A DNA stretch of 64,000 nucleotides from Nocardioides marinisabuli (GTDB lineage: Bacteria; Actinomycetota; Actinomycetes; Propionibacteriales; Nocardioidaceae): contig NZ_CP059163.1 in NCBI RefSeq assembly GCF_013466785.1, positions 2,666,001 through 2,730,000 of the forward strand, read 5' to 3'. Positions 53,197 through 64,000 of this stretch are shown here, one piece after another. The notes below the pieces were generated by a model. That model saw only the letters and a list, made by a program, of their open reading frames with translations, had not been told where the DNA came from and did no database searches. The position numbers and the translations under genes are program-made. Within the stretch, counting starts at the first letter, position 1. The number at the start of each line of letters is the position of its first letter.

Positions 53197-53747
53197 CGCC
53201 CGGTCCCGTCGGCCCCGTCGCCCCCGTCGTGCATGCGGAAGGCGAGCGTGGTCGCGCTGACGTGCACCGTGCCCTCGGTGCGCGGCGGCCGGTTGCGCTC
53301 GTGCAGCAGCCGGGCGGCGCGGGTGACGAGCTCGAGCGCCTCCTCCCAGGTCGCCTCGTCGACCCAGCCCTCGAGGTCGCTGCTCAGGCCCTGGCTGGCC
53401 GGCACCCGCGACCGGCTGCGCCGCTCCAGGTCCTTGCCGAGCGCCCGCAGGTAGCCCGTGGGGGCGCCGGTACGCGCGGGGGCGCCGGCCTCGGGGGGCG
53501 TCAGGTCGCGCTCGTGGGGGTAGCGGTAGCGCTTGGCCACGCCCCCGCGGATCTTCTCCCCGCCGTCGACGACCAGCTCGTCGGCGTCGGCCAGCAGCCG
53601 CAGGTGGTAGCTGGCGTTGGCGTGGGTCAGCCCCAGCTCGCGCGCCACCTCCGCCGCGCTCATCGCCGTACCCGTCAGCAGCGAGAGGATGCGCAGCCGC
53701 ATCGGGTGCGCCAGCGCCCGCATCGCCGTGATCTCGTCACCCGTCAT
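53193..53747 (-). CDS. ArsR-type winged-helix regulator
   Basis: 184 residues. HTH_20/ArsR-like domain at the start: MRALAHPMRLRILSLLTGTAMSAAEVARELG and NASYHLRLLADADELVV (shown in pieces, residues 8-60), then a domain common to ArsR-like regulators of MFS exporters. GGAGGG precedes ATG 53747. Overlaps the MFS transporter, which it probably represses. No metal-binding Cys pairs are visible. Confidence 0.9.
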   Translation of the reverse strand: MTGDEITAMRALAHPMRLRILSLLTGTAMSAAEVARELGLTHANASYHLRLLADADELVVDGGEKIRGGVAKRYRYPHERDLTPPEAGAPARTGAPTGYLRALGKDLERRSRSRVPASQGLSSDLEGWVDEATWEEALELVTRAARLLHERNRPPRTEGTVHVSATTLAFRMHDGGDGADGTGR

Positions 53748-53821
53748 ACCGACCCTCCAAGAAGTGTTGGACAGTAGTAGACGCCCGCCAGCCCGCGACT
53801 GTCAAGCAGTTCTTGGGGGGT

Positions 53822-53926
53822 GGCCGGCCGAGCGGTCACTTGTGAACCCTCGAGCAGTCACTTCCGACCCGCGACGGGGTGCAGAAGTGACCGGTGGATG
53901 GTTCAGAAGTGACTGCTCGGCCGGCC
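53822..53926. repeat. 105-bp imperfect palindromic element (43-bp inverted arms)
   Basis: Arms 53822-53864 and 53884-53926 match as inverted repeats at 37 of 43 positions, with a 19-base spacer. Outer ends are GGCCGGCC. The right arm contains the repeat also found at 44520-44557. It lies between the ArsR-like gene start and the enoyl-CoA hydratase stop and has no coding capacity; it could fold into a long hairpin. Confidence 0.8.
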
Positions 53927-53931
53927 GGGCC

Positions 53932-54741
53932 CTACTCGCCGCGGAAGACGGGGCGGCGGCGCTGGGAGAAGGCGGCCATGCCCTCGGCGACGTCGCTGGT
54001 GCGCATCAGCACGCTCTGGCCGGTGCGCTCGCGCTCGAGGGCGTCCTCGAGGGGGAGCAGGGTGGCGGCGTTGACCGCCTTCTTGGTGGCGGCCAGGGCC
54101 AGCGGGGGGCCGGCGGCCAGGCGACGGGCCAGGGTGGCGACCAGGTCGGCGAAGTCGTCGTCGGCGGCCAGATGGCTGACCAGGCCGGCGTCGTAGGCCT
54201 CCTGGGCCGAGAGCGGCTCGGCCAGCAGCGCCATCCGCATCGCGCGCGCCCGCCCGACCGCGGCGGCGACGGTGGCCGAGGCGCCGCCGTCGGGCATGAA
54301 GCCGATGCGGGTGAAGGCCAGCAGGTACGACGACGAGGCGGCCGCGACCGTGAGGTCGGCGGCCAGGGCGATCGAGCAGCCCACCCCCGCGGCGATGCCG
54401 TTGACCGCCGCGAGCACCGGGCGGTCGCAGGCCACGACCGCGCGCACGACCCGGTTGGTGACGTCCATGGCGCGCACGTCGAAGCGCTCGTGGGCGGCCT
54501 CGCCGCTGATGTCGGCGCCGGTGCAGAAGGCGGCGCCGGTGCCGGTCAGCACCACCACCCGCACGTCGTCGCGCGCCGGCACGGCCTCGAGCAGGTCGGC
54601 CAGCGCCAGCATCATCTCGCCGGAGACGGCGTTGAAGACCTCGGGCCGGTCGAAGCGGGCGGTGAGCACGCCGTCGGCCAGGTCGACGGCCAGCCCCGGC
54701 ACGCCCTGCTCGGGGGCGGTCCGGTCAGGCGACGTCGACAC
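53932..54741 (-). CDS. enoyl-CoA hydratase/isomerase family protein
   Basis: 269 residues from GTG 54741, overlapping the pncA stop by 17 bases. Crotonase-fold features: FCTGADIS (oxyanion hole), NGIAAGVGCSIALAADL (second oxyanion-hole Gly), and FTRIGFMPDGGAS, with Asp where many hydratases have Glu, as in PaaG-like isomerases. Substrate unknown; its coupling to NAD salvage genes is probably incidental. Confidence 0.9.
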   Translation of the reverse strand: MSTSPDRTAPEQGVPGLAVDLADGVLTARFDRPEVFNAVSGEMMLALADLLEAVPARDDVRVVVLTGTGAAFCTGADISGEAAHERFDVRAMDVTNRVVRAVVACDRPVLAAVNGIAAGVGCSIALAADLTVAAASSSYLLAFTRIGFMPDGGASATVAAAVGRARAMRMALLAEPLSAQEAYDAGLVSHLAADDDFADLVATLARRLAAGPPLALAATKKAVNAATLLPLEDALERERTGQSVLMRTSDVAEGMAAFSQRRRPVFRGE

Positions 54742-55300
54742 CGTGGGCCTCCAGCTCGGCGAGGGCCGCCGTGGTCGTCTCGGGGGCCACCCCGGCGCAC
54801 AGGCCGGTCAGCAGCCGGGTGCCGAACCCGGCGCGCACGGCGTCCAGTGCGGTGGCGCGCACGCAGTGGTCGGTGGCCAGGCCGCAGACCTCGACCTCGG
54901 TCACCCCGCGCCCGCGCAGCCAGTCGGTGAGGGAGGCGCCGTCGGCGTCGTGGCCCTCGAAGCCCGAGTACGCCGCCTCGTGGCGTCCCTTGAGGAAGAC
55001 GGCCTCGAACGGCGTCGGGTCGAGGTCGGGGTGGAACGCCTCGCCGTCGGTGCCGACCTCGCAGTGCACCGGCCAGGACGTGGCGTAGTCGGGGTCGCTC
55101 GACCAGTGCGCGCCGGGGTCGACGTGGTGGTCCTTGGTGGCCACCACGTGGTCCCAGTCGGGGGCGTCGGGGCCACCGGCGGCCCACCGCTGGACGAGGG
55201 CGTCGACGTCGCGGGCCACCTGCGCGCCCCCGGTGACGGGCAGCGACCCGCCCTCGCAGAAGTCGTTCTGGACGTCGACGACGATGAGTGCTCGCACCAT
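54725..55300 (-). CDS. pncA: nicotinamidase
   Basis: 191 residues from ATG 55300. Catalytic triad residues are visible: Asp in VVDVQNDF, Lys in VFLKGRHEA region or TKDHH, and Cys in CGLATDHCV. Metal-binding DHHVDPG is present. Converts nicotinamide to nicotinate, the substrate of the neighbouring pncB. The start follows TAGGGT by seven bases; that element contains the pncB stop codon. Confidence 0.95.
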   Translation of the reverse strand: MVRALIVVDVQNDFCEGGSLPVTGGAQVARDVDALVQRWAAGGPDAPDWDHVVATKDHHVDPGAHWSSDPDYATSWPVHCEVGTDGEAFHPDLDPTPFEAVFLKGRHEAAYSGFEGHDADGASLTDWLRGRGVTEVEVCGLATDHCVRATALDAVRAGFGTRLLTGLCAGVAPETTTAALAELEAHGVDVA

Positions 55301-55307
55301 GGGCCCG

Positions 55308-55313
55308 ACCCTA
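55308..55313 (-). promoter_or_regulatory. -10 element of pncA, overlapping the pncB stop codon
   Basis: TAGGGT on the minus strand; its TAG (55313-55311) is the stop codon of pncB. Seven bases lie between it and ATG 55300. Confidence 0.6.
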
Positions 55314-56616
55314 GCCACGCACCGTCGAGGCCGCGTCCACCCGCTCGGTGGGCAGGACCGGGCCGCCGCGGCCCAGCGACTGCGCGGCCAGCGGCAGCTC
55401 CTCGCGCGAGGCGTGGTGGCGGGCCCGCGCGTCGGCCAGCGGCTCGCGCCCCACGCCTCGCCGCGCGCACCAGCTCGCGCAGCAGGTCGCGCGCACCCTC
55501 GCCCGGCGCCGGGGCCTCGCCGGTGCCCACGACCTCGGCCTCGGCCAGGCCGTCGGCCCCGATCCGGCGGTGCGCCCACTTGCGCCCGCCGTACGACGCC
55601 TTCTTGCTGCTGCGCTTGGCCACCGGCTCGAGCCGCCCGTCGCCGCCCTCACGCGCCACGAGCTTGTAGACCATCCCGCAGGTCGGGTGCCCGCTGCCGG
55701 TCACCAGCTGGGTGCCGACGCCGTAGCCGTCGACGGGCGCGGCGGCCAGCGAGGCGATCGCGTACTCGTCGAGGTCGCTGGTCACCACGATCCGGGTCTC
55801 GTGCGCATCGAGCGAGTCCAGCTGGGCGCGCACCTGGTGGGCCAGCACGGCGAGGTCGCCGGAGTCCAGGCGCACCGCGCCCAGGCCGGGGCCCGCCACC
55901 TCGACGCCCAGGCGCACCGCCTCGGCGACGTCGTAGGTGTCGACCAGCAGCGTGGTGCCGACCCCGAGGGAGTCGACCTGCGCGCGGAACGCGTCGCTCT
56001 CGCTGTCGTGCAGCAGCGTGAAGCTGTGCGCCGAGGTGCCGGTCGAGGGCACGCCCCAGCGGTGGCGCGCCGCGAGGTTCGAGGTCGCCTCGAAGCCGGC
56101 GACGTACGCTGCCCGGGCCGCGGCCACCGCCGCCTCCTCGTGGGTGCGTCGCGAGCCCATCTCGATGCACGGGCGCGCACCGGCGGCGCGGGTCATCCGC
56201 GAGGCCGCGGCGGCGATCGCTGAGTCGTGGTTGTAGATCGAGAGCAGCACGGTCTCGAGGAGCACCGCCTCGGCGAAGCTCGACTCGACCACCAGCAGCG
56301 GCGAGCCGGGGAAGTAGGTCTCGCCCTCGCCGTAGCCGTGCACGTCGCCGGAGAAGCGGTAGGAGGCCAGCCACGTCAGCGTGCGGTCGTCGACCACGCC
56401 GTCGAGCGCGGCCAGCGACTCCTCGTCGAAGCGGAACGACTCGAGCGCGTCGAGCGCCCGCCCGACGCCGGCGAGCACGCCGTAGCGGCGCCCGTCGGGC
56501 AGCGAGCGCGAGAACAGCTCGAAGACGCACCGCCTCTCGGCGGTGCCGGCGGCCAGTGCAGCCTGCAGCATCGTCAGCTCGTAGTGGTCGGTGAGCAGCG
56601 CGGTCGACCCGGTCAC
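55311..56616 (-). CDS. pncB: nicotinate phosphoribosyltransferase (frameshifted near the C-terminus)
   Basis: Starts at GTG 56616 ([21 protein letters not shown]). Typical NAPRTase blocks: [42 protein letters not shown] in pieces, [19 protein letters not shown] and [16 protein letters not shown] [10 protein letters not shown]. The frame breaks in the tail: LLRELVR continues as [21 protein letters not shown] in another frame. Adding one G at each of two G-runs (about 55461 and 55449) gives a normal GEAWGREPL tail. If real, the last 50 residues are scrambled. Catalyses nicotinate + PRPP to NaMN. Confidence 0.9.
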
Positions 56617-56622
56617 GTGCCC

Positions 56623-56628
56623 ACCCTA
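56623..56628 (-). promoter_or_regulatory. -10 element of a leaderless promoter for pncB
   Basis: TAGGGT on the minus strand, six bases before GTG 56616. Confidence 0.55.
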
Positions 56629-56663
56629 GGGATCGGCTGCCGATGCTGTGCAAGCATGGTGGT

Positions 56664-56960
56664 GTGTCCGCGCCCAGCCCGGTCGAGGTCGAGCCGACCA
56701 CGACGCCCGACGAGCTCCTCAGCCCCGCCACGCCGTGGGTGACGATCGTGTGGAACGACCCGGTCAACCTGATGAGCTACGTCGCCTACGTCTTCCGCAC
56801 CTACTTCGGCTACTCCAAGAAGAAGGCGGAGAAGCTGATGATGCAGGTGCACGAGGAGGGCCGCTCCGTGGTCTCCTCGGGCAGCCGCGAGGAGATGGAG
56901 CGCGACGTGCAGGCCATGCACGAGCACGGCCTGTGGGCCACGATGCAGAAGGACGACTGA
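56664..56960 (+). CDS. clpS: ATP-dependent Clp protease adaptor ClpS
   Basis: 98 residues from GTG 56664 ([18 protein letters not shown], the usual actinobacterial start); an ATG at 56643 would add seven. ClpS features: [20 protein letters not shown], with the N-degron pocket, [20 protein letters not shown] and [10 protein letters not shown]. Delivers N-end-rule substrates to ClpAP/ClpCP. Divergent from pncB and followed by a DUF2017 gene, the same arrangement as in mycobacteria. Confidence 0.95.
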   Translation: MSAPSPVEVEPTTTPDELLSPATPWVTIVWNDPVNLMSYVAYVFRTYFGYSKKKAEKLMMQVHEEGRSVVSSGSREEMERDVQAMHEHGLWATMQKDD

Positions 56961-56966
56961 GACGCC

Positions 56967-57551
56967 GTGAGCGCCTTCGCACGCCACCGCCGCAGCAAGC
57001 GGGTCATCGCCACCTTCACCGGCTTCGAGGCCGACCTGCTGCGCTCGCTGGCCTCCCAGCTGGTCGAGCTGCTGCGCAACGAGGCGGCCGTCCCCGACGA
57101 CGACCGCGACCCGCTCGAGGCGATGATGGACTTCTCGGGCCCCACCACGGCCCCCGAGGACCCGGTCCTGGCACGGCTCTTCCCGACCGCCTACACCGAC
57201 GACGAGGAGGCGGCCGGCGACTTCCGCCGCTTCACCGAGGGCTCGCTGCGCGACAGCAAGGCGGCCGCGGCCTGCACCATCATCGACACCCTCGAGGAGG
57301 CCGGGCTGCCGCCCGAGCTCGACGAGGACGGGCTGATGATCGACGTCGAGCTCGAGCACGACACCGCCACCGCCTGGCTGCGCTCCTTCGCCGACGTGCG
57401 CCTGGCGCTGGCGACCCGGCTCGAGGTCGAGGACGGCGACGAGGACTACTGGCTCTCGCTGCCCGAGGACGACCCGCGCTCGCAGGCCCACGACATCTAC
57501 GAGTGGGTCGGCTACCTGCAGGAGACCCTCGTCGACGCGCTCAGCCACTGA
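56967..57551 (+). CDS. DUF2017 family protein
   Basis: 194 residues, six bases after clpS (GTG start). N-terminal IATFTGFEADLLRSLASQLVELL, then ARLFPTAYTDDEEAAGDFRRF and a C-terminal DIYEWVGYLQETLVDAL, all typical of DUF2017 proteins that sit next to clpS. Very acidic and helical. Function unknown; the constant pairing suggests a role with ClpS or proteolysis (inference). Confidence 0.93.
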   Translation: MSAFARHRRSKRVIATFTGFEADLLRSLASQLVELLRNEAAVPDDDRDPLEAMMDFSGPTTAPEDPVLARLFPTAYTDDEEAAGDFRRFTEGSLRDSKAAAACTIIDTLEEAGLPPELDEDGLMIDVELEHDTATAWLRSFADVRLALATRLEVEDGDEDYWLSLPEDDPRSQAHDIYEWVGYLQETLVDALSH

Positions 57552-57568
57552 GCGGGGACGTGCCCGTG

Positions 57569-58021
57569 ATGAGCAGGTGGACGGGCGTGCTCGCCGCGGC
57601 GGTGGCCACGCTCGTGGGTGCGGTCGCCGCCACCGCGCTGCTCGTCGCCTGGACGGTCGTCGACGACCCCTGCCCGGACTTCGCGAGCGAGGGGCCGATG
57701 GTGGCGCCGGCCTCGCCGTACGCGCAGGTGATGTGCGAGCCCGCGGTCACCCTGGCGCCCGACTCGATGAGCCAGGTCGAGGTGCCGCCCGCGCTCGTCG
57801 TCGTGCTGCTGGTGGCCCTGGCGGCCGGGCTCGTCGCGGCGCTGCGGTCCGTACGCCGCCCCGCCCGCTCCCGCCGCTCGGTCGCGCTGGGGCTGGCCGT
57901 CGTGCTGCTGCTGCCCTCGCTGCTGGTGGTGCTCGCCCAGCACACGCTGCCGCGCGACTGCCTCGGCGAGCGCGCCGGCGGCGACGACCGCGACTGCGCG
58001 CGCGACCGCGAGGTCCGCTGA
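57569..58021 (+). CDS. small membrane protein
   Basis: 150 residues from ATG 57569 (GTG at 57566 or 57560 also possible). Three hydrophobic segments: about 8-30, 82-102 and 115-133. Between the first two lies an extracellular loop with two cysteines (DPCPDF and MCEPA); two more cysteines are in the tail (RDCLGE, RDCARD). No family recognised. It follows DUF2017 closely and is probably co-transcribed. Confidence 0.75.
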   Translation: MSRWTGVLAAAVATLVGAVAATALLVAWTVVDDPCPDFASEGPMVAPASPYAQVMCEPAVTLAPDSMSQVEVPPALVVVLLVALAAGLVAALRSVRRPARSRRSVALGLAVVLLLPSLLVVLAQHTLPRDCLGERAGGDDRDCARDREVR

Positions 58022-58043
58022 GGCGGGCCCGTGCGCGGCTCGG

Positions 58044-58685
58044 TCAGCGGGTCGCTGCGAACTCCCTGATGAGCGCTGCGACGTCCGCGTCGAGCCCCGC
58101 GCACAGGTCGTCGAGGTCGTCGACCAGGAAGGACCGGGCCCCGCACCAGTCGGACTTCACCACGACACCGTCGACGCACCAGTGGGTGTTGGTCGGGTGC
58201 CCGGCGACGACCAGCCGGACGCGCTCGGCCTCCACGACGGAGCCGTCCAGCAGCTCGGTCGCCTCCCGCCCCTGCCTTGTCAGCCGCGCCGGGAGCGCCC
58301 CCGCCGCGGGCTCGCCCTCGTCGAACTGCCGGTAGGACACGACGTCCTCCCGGTCCTCGAGCATCCGGGCCAGGACCAGGTGCTCGCCGTAGGCGCCGAC
58401 CGCGTGGTCCAGCCCCGGTGCGGGCGCCCCGTCCACGTGGACGCTGCCGTCGGGGGCGCGCGTGCCGGCGTGCCGGGTCCCCGAGCCGGGGGCGTCGTAC
58501 TCGAACCGCCGCCACCGGCGCAGGTCACCGTCGTGCTCGACGCAGTGGTCCACGAGGTAGACCGGCGAGCCCGCGCCCATCCGGAACACGGTGCGGGTGC
58601 GCAGGCTCCGCGGCGCCACGTGGCGGAGGATGGCGCCGCAGCGGCCCTCGTCGCCGTCGACGAAGGCGTGGTGCTCGGCCCGCAC
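58044..58685 (-). CDS. uncharacterised protein
   Basis: 213 residues from GTG 58685, 10 bases after gdhA. Soluble, rich in Asp/Arg/Val/His. Strands such as SPVYLVDHCVEHDGDLRRWRR and RVRLVVAGHPTNTHWCVDGV suggest an alpha/beta or beta-rich fold. No family recognised. The RBS-like GAGGCGG precedes the GTG. Probably co-transcribed with gdhA. Confidence 0.7.
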   Translation of the reverse strand: MRAEHHAFVDGDEGRCGAILRHVAPRSLRTRTVFRMGAGSPVYLVDHCVEHDGDLRRWRRFEYDAPGSGTRHAGTRAPDGSVHVDGAPAPGLDHAVGAYGEHLVLARMLEDREDVVSYRQFDEGEPAAGALPARLTRQGREATELLDGSVVEAERVRLVVAGHPTNTHWCVDGVVVKSDWCGARSFLVDDLDDLCAGLDADVAALIREFAATR

Positions 58686-58695
58686 GACGTCCGCC

Positions 58696-60054
<1,359 letters not shown>

Positions 60055-60091
60055 GGAGATGAGTGGCCGGCGCGTGCGCCACCATGGGGTG

Positions 60092-60583
60092 GTGCCCATC
60101 CCGGACTTCGTCGTCGAGCTGCGCCGCATGGTCGGCACCCACCAGCTGTGGCTGCCCGCCGTCACCGCCGTGATCGTCCGCGACCGGCCCGGCGAGCAGG
60201 CCGGCACGCGGGAGGTCCTGCTCACCCTGCGCGCCGACAACGGCCGCTGGGCACCGGTCACCGGCATCCTCGACCCCGGCGAGGAGCCGGCCGTGGCCGC
60301 GGTGCGCGAGGCGCGCGAGGAGACCTGCGTCGACATCGAGGTCCAGCGCCTCGCCTCGGTGAGCGTGAGCCCGCCGATCACGCACGCCAACGGCGACCTC
60401 GGCATCTACCTCGACCTCACCTTCGCCTGCGCCTGGACCGGGGGAGAGGCCGCGGTGGGCGACGACGAGAACACCGAGGTGCGCTGGTGGCCGGTCGACG
60501 CGCTGCCCGAGATGAGCCCGTGGCTGCTGGAGCGGGTGCACGCGGGGCTCTCGGGCGAGACCGCGACGGCCTTCCGGACCTGA
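60092..60583 (+). CDS. NUDIX hydrolase
   Basis: 163 residues from GTG 60092 (MPIPDFVVELRRMVG, the common start in this group; an ATG at 60059 would add 11). The Nudix box reads GILDPGEEPAVAAVREAREE, giving Gx5Ex7REUxEE. It hydrolyses nucleoside diphosphate-linked compounds; substrate unknown. CACCAT six bases before the GTG suggests a leaderless start. Divergent from gdhA and followed at once by the mec promoter. Confidence 0.9.
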   Translation: MPIPDFVVELRRMVGTHQLWLPAVTAVIVRDRPGEQAGTREVLLTLRADNGRWAPVTGILDPGEEPAVAAVREAREETCVDIEVQRLASVSVSPPITHANGDLGIYLDLTFACAWTGGEAAVGDDENTEVRWWPVDALPEMSPWLLERVHAGLSGETATAFRT

Positions 60584-60588
60584 CCCCC

Positions 60589-60594
60589 TAGGCT
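60589..60594 (+). promoter_or_regulatory. -10 element of a leaderless promoter for the mec-cysO-cysM operon
   Basis: TAGGCT, six bases before GTG 60601. Confidence 0.55.
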
Positions 60595-60600
60595 GGTCCG

Positions 60601-61029
60601 GTGCTGAGCATCGACCAGAGGACCTACGACGCGATCGTCGCGCACGCCAGGCGCGACCATCCCGACGAGGCGTGCGGCATCGTCGCCGGCCCCGAGGGCA
60701 GCGACCGGCCCGAGCGCCTGGTCGAGATGGTCAACGCCGCGGGCAGCCCCACGTTCTACGAGTTCGACTCCACCGAGCTGCTCGAGCTCTACAAGGAGAT
60801 GTGGGACAAGGACGAGGAGCCGGTGGTGATCTACCACTCCCACACCGCCACCGAGGCCTACCCCAGCCGCACCGACATCGGTCTGGCCAGCGAGCCCGGC
60901 GCCCACTACGTGCTCGTCAGCACCCGCGAGTGCGGGAATAACGAGGGCCCTGTGGAGTTCAGGTCCTACAGGATCGTGGACGGCGAGGTGACCGAGGAAG
61001 AGGTCGCGGTCGTCGACGCGCTGCCCTGA
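60601..61029 (+). CDS. mec: Mec-type JAMM metallopeptidase (CysO-cysteine peptidase)
   Basis: 142 residues from GTG 60601. JAMM motif: Glu in DHPDEACGIVAG, then HSHTATEAYPSRTD, the HxHx7SxxD zinc site. In mycobacteria Mec hydrolyses the CysO-cysteine amide to release cysteine and free CysO. It is followed by cysO, NYN and cysM. Leaderless promoter upstream. See the CysO entry for why cleavage may also be needed for maturation here. Confidence 0.95.
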   Translation: MLSIDQRTYDAIVAHARRDHPDEACGIVAGPEGSDRPERLVEMVNAAGSPTFYEFDSTELLELYKEMWDKDEEPVVIYHSHTATEAYPSRTDIGLASEPGAHYVLVSTRECGNNEGPVEFRSYRIVDGEVTEEEVAVVDALP

Positions 61030-61118
61030 GGCGGCCGATCCCAGCACGACCCTGCACGAGTCTCACCACCAGCAGCACGATCCCCCGAAGCAGATCCCCG
61101 AACGAGCTAGGAGCACCT

Positions 61119-61406
61119 GTGTCCATCGAGGTCCGTATCCCGACCATCCTGCGCACCTACACCGGAGGCGAGAAGGCCGTGAACGGTGACGGTGCCAGCC
61201 TGAGCGCCCTCATCGACGACCTCGAGGCCCACCACCCCGGCATCAAGGACCGCCTCGTCGAGGACAAGAACGGCAAGGACGACCTGCGCCGCTTCGTCAA
61301 CATCTACGTCAACGACGAGGACGTGCGCTTCATCGGCGGCCTCGAGGCCCCGCTGAGCGACGGCGACCAGGTCGTCGTGCTGCCCGCCGTCGCCGGCGGC
61401 TGCTGA
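61119..61406 (+). CDS. cysO: CysO-like sulfur carrier (MoaD/ThiS fold), with encoded C-terminal Cys
   Basis: 95 residues, start at GTG 61119 with AGGAG. Beta-grasp fold: VRIPTILRTYTGGEKAV, RRFVNIYVNDEDVRFIGGL and VVVLPAVAGGC. The last Gly-Gly is normally the C-terminus that becomes a thiocarboxylate; here one more residue, Cys, follows it. That ending is the same as the CysO-cysteine adduct that Mec cleaves, so the primary product may need Mec before it can carry sulfur. Confidence 0.94.
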   Translation: MSIEVRIPTILRTYTGGEKAVNGDGASLSALIDDLEAHHPGIKDRLVEDKNGKDDLRRFVNIYVNDEDVRFIGGLEAPLSDGDQVVVLPAVAGGC

Positions 61407-63682
<2,276 letters not shown>

Positions 63683-63769
63683 CGCCCCCACTGTGCGCCG
63701 TCGCGGGCCGTCGCGCGGCCCCTTCGGGCCAGATTTGTCCGACGGCACCCGCGACCGCGCGGGGGCTCG

Positions 63770-63775
63770 TACGCT
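63770..63775 (+). promoter_or_regulatory. -10 element of a leaderless promoter for the last gene
   Basis: TACGCT, six bases before ATG 63782; no ribosome binding site. Confidence 0.5.
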
Positions 63776-63781
63776 GCCGGG

Positions 63782-64000
63782 ATGAGCCCCGCGCCCGACC
63801 TGCCCCGCGGCGTCGCGGTGCTGGTGGCGCTCCTGCTCGTCGTGCTGCCGGCCGCCCACAGCGCCGCCGATGACCCGGAGCCCGAGCCCGGCCCGACGCT
63901 GAGCAACCAGGCCCCGCCGCGGGTGGTGGGGGAGACGACGTACGGCAAGCGGCTGCGGGCCGAGCGCGGCACCTGGCTGCACAGCGACCCCGAGGCCGAG
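63782..64000 (+). CDS. secreted protein, 5' part only (runs off the window)
   Basis: 73 residues visible. Signal peptide with hydrophobic core (GVAVLVALLLVVLPAAHSAA), then an acidic/proline stretch and the beginning of an Ig-like repeat (VVGETTYGKRLRAERGTWLH), the same motif type as the repeats in the giant lamin-tail protein (VG..L....G.W). The rest is beyond the window, so the function is unknown. Confidence 0.7.
   Translation, partial: MSPAPDLPRGVAVLVALLLVVLPAAHSAADDPEPEPGPTLSNQAPPRVVGETTYGKRLRAERGTWLHSDPEAE

Overview
This window comes from a high-GC actinobacterium, most likely a member of the Nocardioidaceae (Nocardioides-like). The family guess is inferred from gene content and style and was not tested by any search. 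The signs are: very high GC at third codon positions; many GTG starts; many genes starting 6-7 bases after a TANNNT -10 element with no ribosome binding site; and actinobacterial families such as the mec-cysO-cysM cysteine pathway, DUF3039, DUF2017, DUF222/13E12 HNH proteins, LLM flavin enzymes and an AfsR-type regulator.

Layout. 1-1258: small minus-strand genes (membrane protein, helical protein, lipoprotein). 1319-4852: cell-division and translation-rescue block ftsE-ftsX-M23 peptidase-smpB, then an amidohydrolase. 5760-9797: an accessory segment between smpB and the tmRNA gene ssrA (9848-10215). It holds an aminoglycoside-phosphotransferase-like gene and an orphan Imm8-like gene, both flanked by short direct repeats and lower in GC, then a DUF222 HNH protein with an SOS-box-like site and a membrane/F420-type reductase fusion. 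10324-13750: a MarR-controlled redox cluster (SDR with altered catalytic residues, SnoaL-like protein, LLM-hemerythrin fusion). 13771-18333: two divergent regulator/enzyme pairs (DUF664-VOC fusion with a WYL regulator; thioredoxin-reductase-like/methyltransferase fusion with an XRE-cupin regulator). 18405-24684: a giant secreted lamin-tail/metallophosphoesterase protein, broken near its C-terminus. 24888-33792: gluconate-type permease, AfsR-like regulator, lipoprotein, GntR/FCD regulator and a UvrA paralogue. 34038-36848: Na+/solute symporter with a 43-residue partner, and an HTH-ECF-S-like membrane protein (frameshifted). 37099-44193: secreted M15 peptidase (frameshifted), glycerophosphodiesterase, HIT protein, FabG-like SDR, DUF3048 lipoprotein, and a TetR regulator divergent from an unknown gene. 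44569-47962: YqgE, DUF3039, a DEAD-type helicase, IclR. 47981-51956: AsnC regulator divergent from hpd, two tandem paralogous lipoproteins, DUF1697. 51958-56616: ArsR/MFS pair, enoyl-CoA hydratase, and NAD salvage genes pncA and pncB (pncB frameshifted). 56664-62948: clpS, DUF2017, gdhA, NUDIX, mec-cysO-NYN-cysM. 62945-64000: a PAS protein and the start of a secreted protein.

How genes work together. FtsEX probably controls the adjacent secreted M23 hydrolase. SmpB and tmRNA form the trans-translation pair. PncB and PncA feed NAD salvage. Mec, CysO and CysM form the sulfur-carrier cysteine pathway, and here CysO is encoded with an extra C-terminal Cys after Gly-Gly. The order pncB/clpS/DUF2017/mec/cysO/cysM matches the Mycobacterium tuberculosis Rv1330c-Rv1336 neighbourhood as I remember it.

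Three other layers stand out. Two 22-bp tandem-repeat arrays sit just after stop codons of unrelated genes. A dispersed repeat occurs once as a single copy and once as a 105-bp imperfect hairpin. Four genes lose their frame at short G-runs, each explained by missing single Gs, which points to sequence error as much as to biology.
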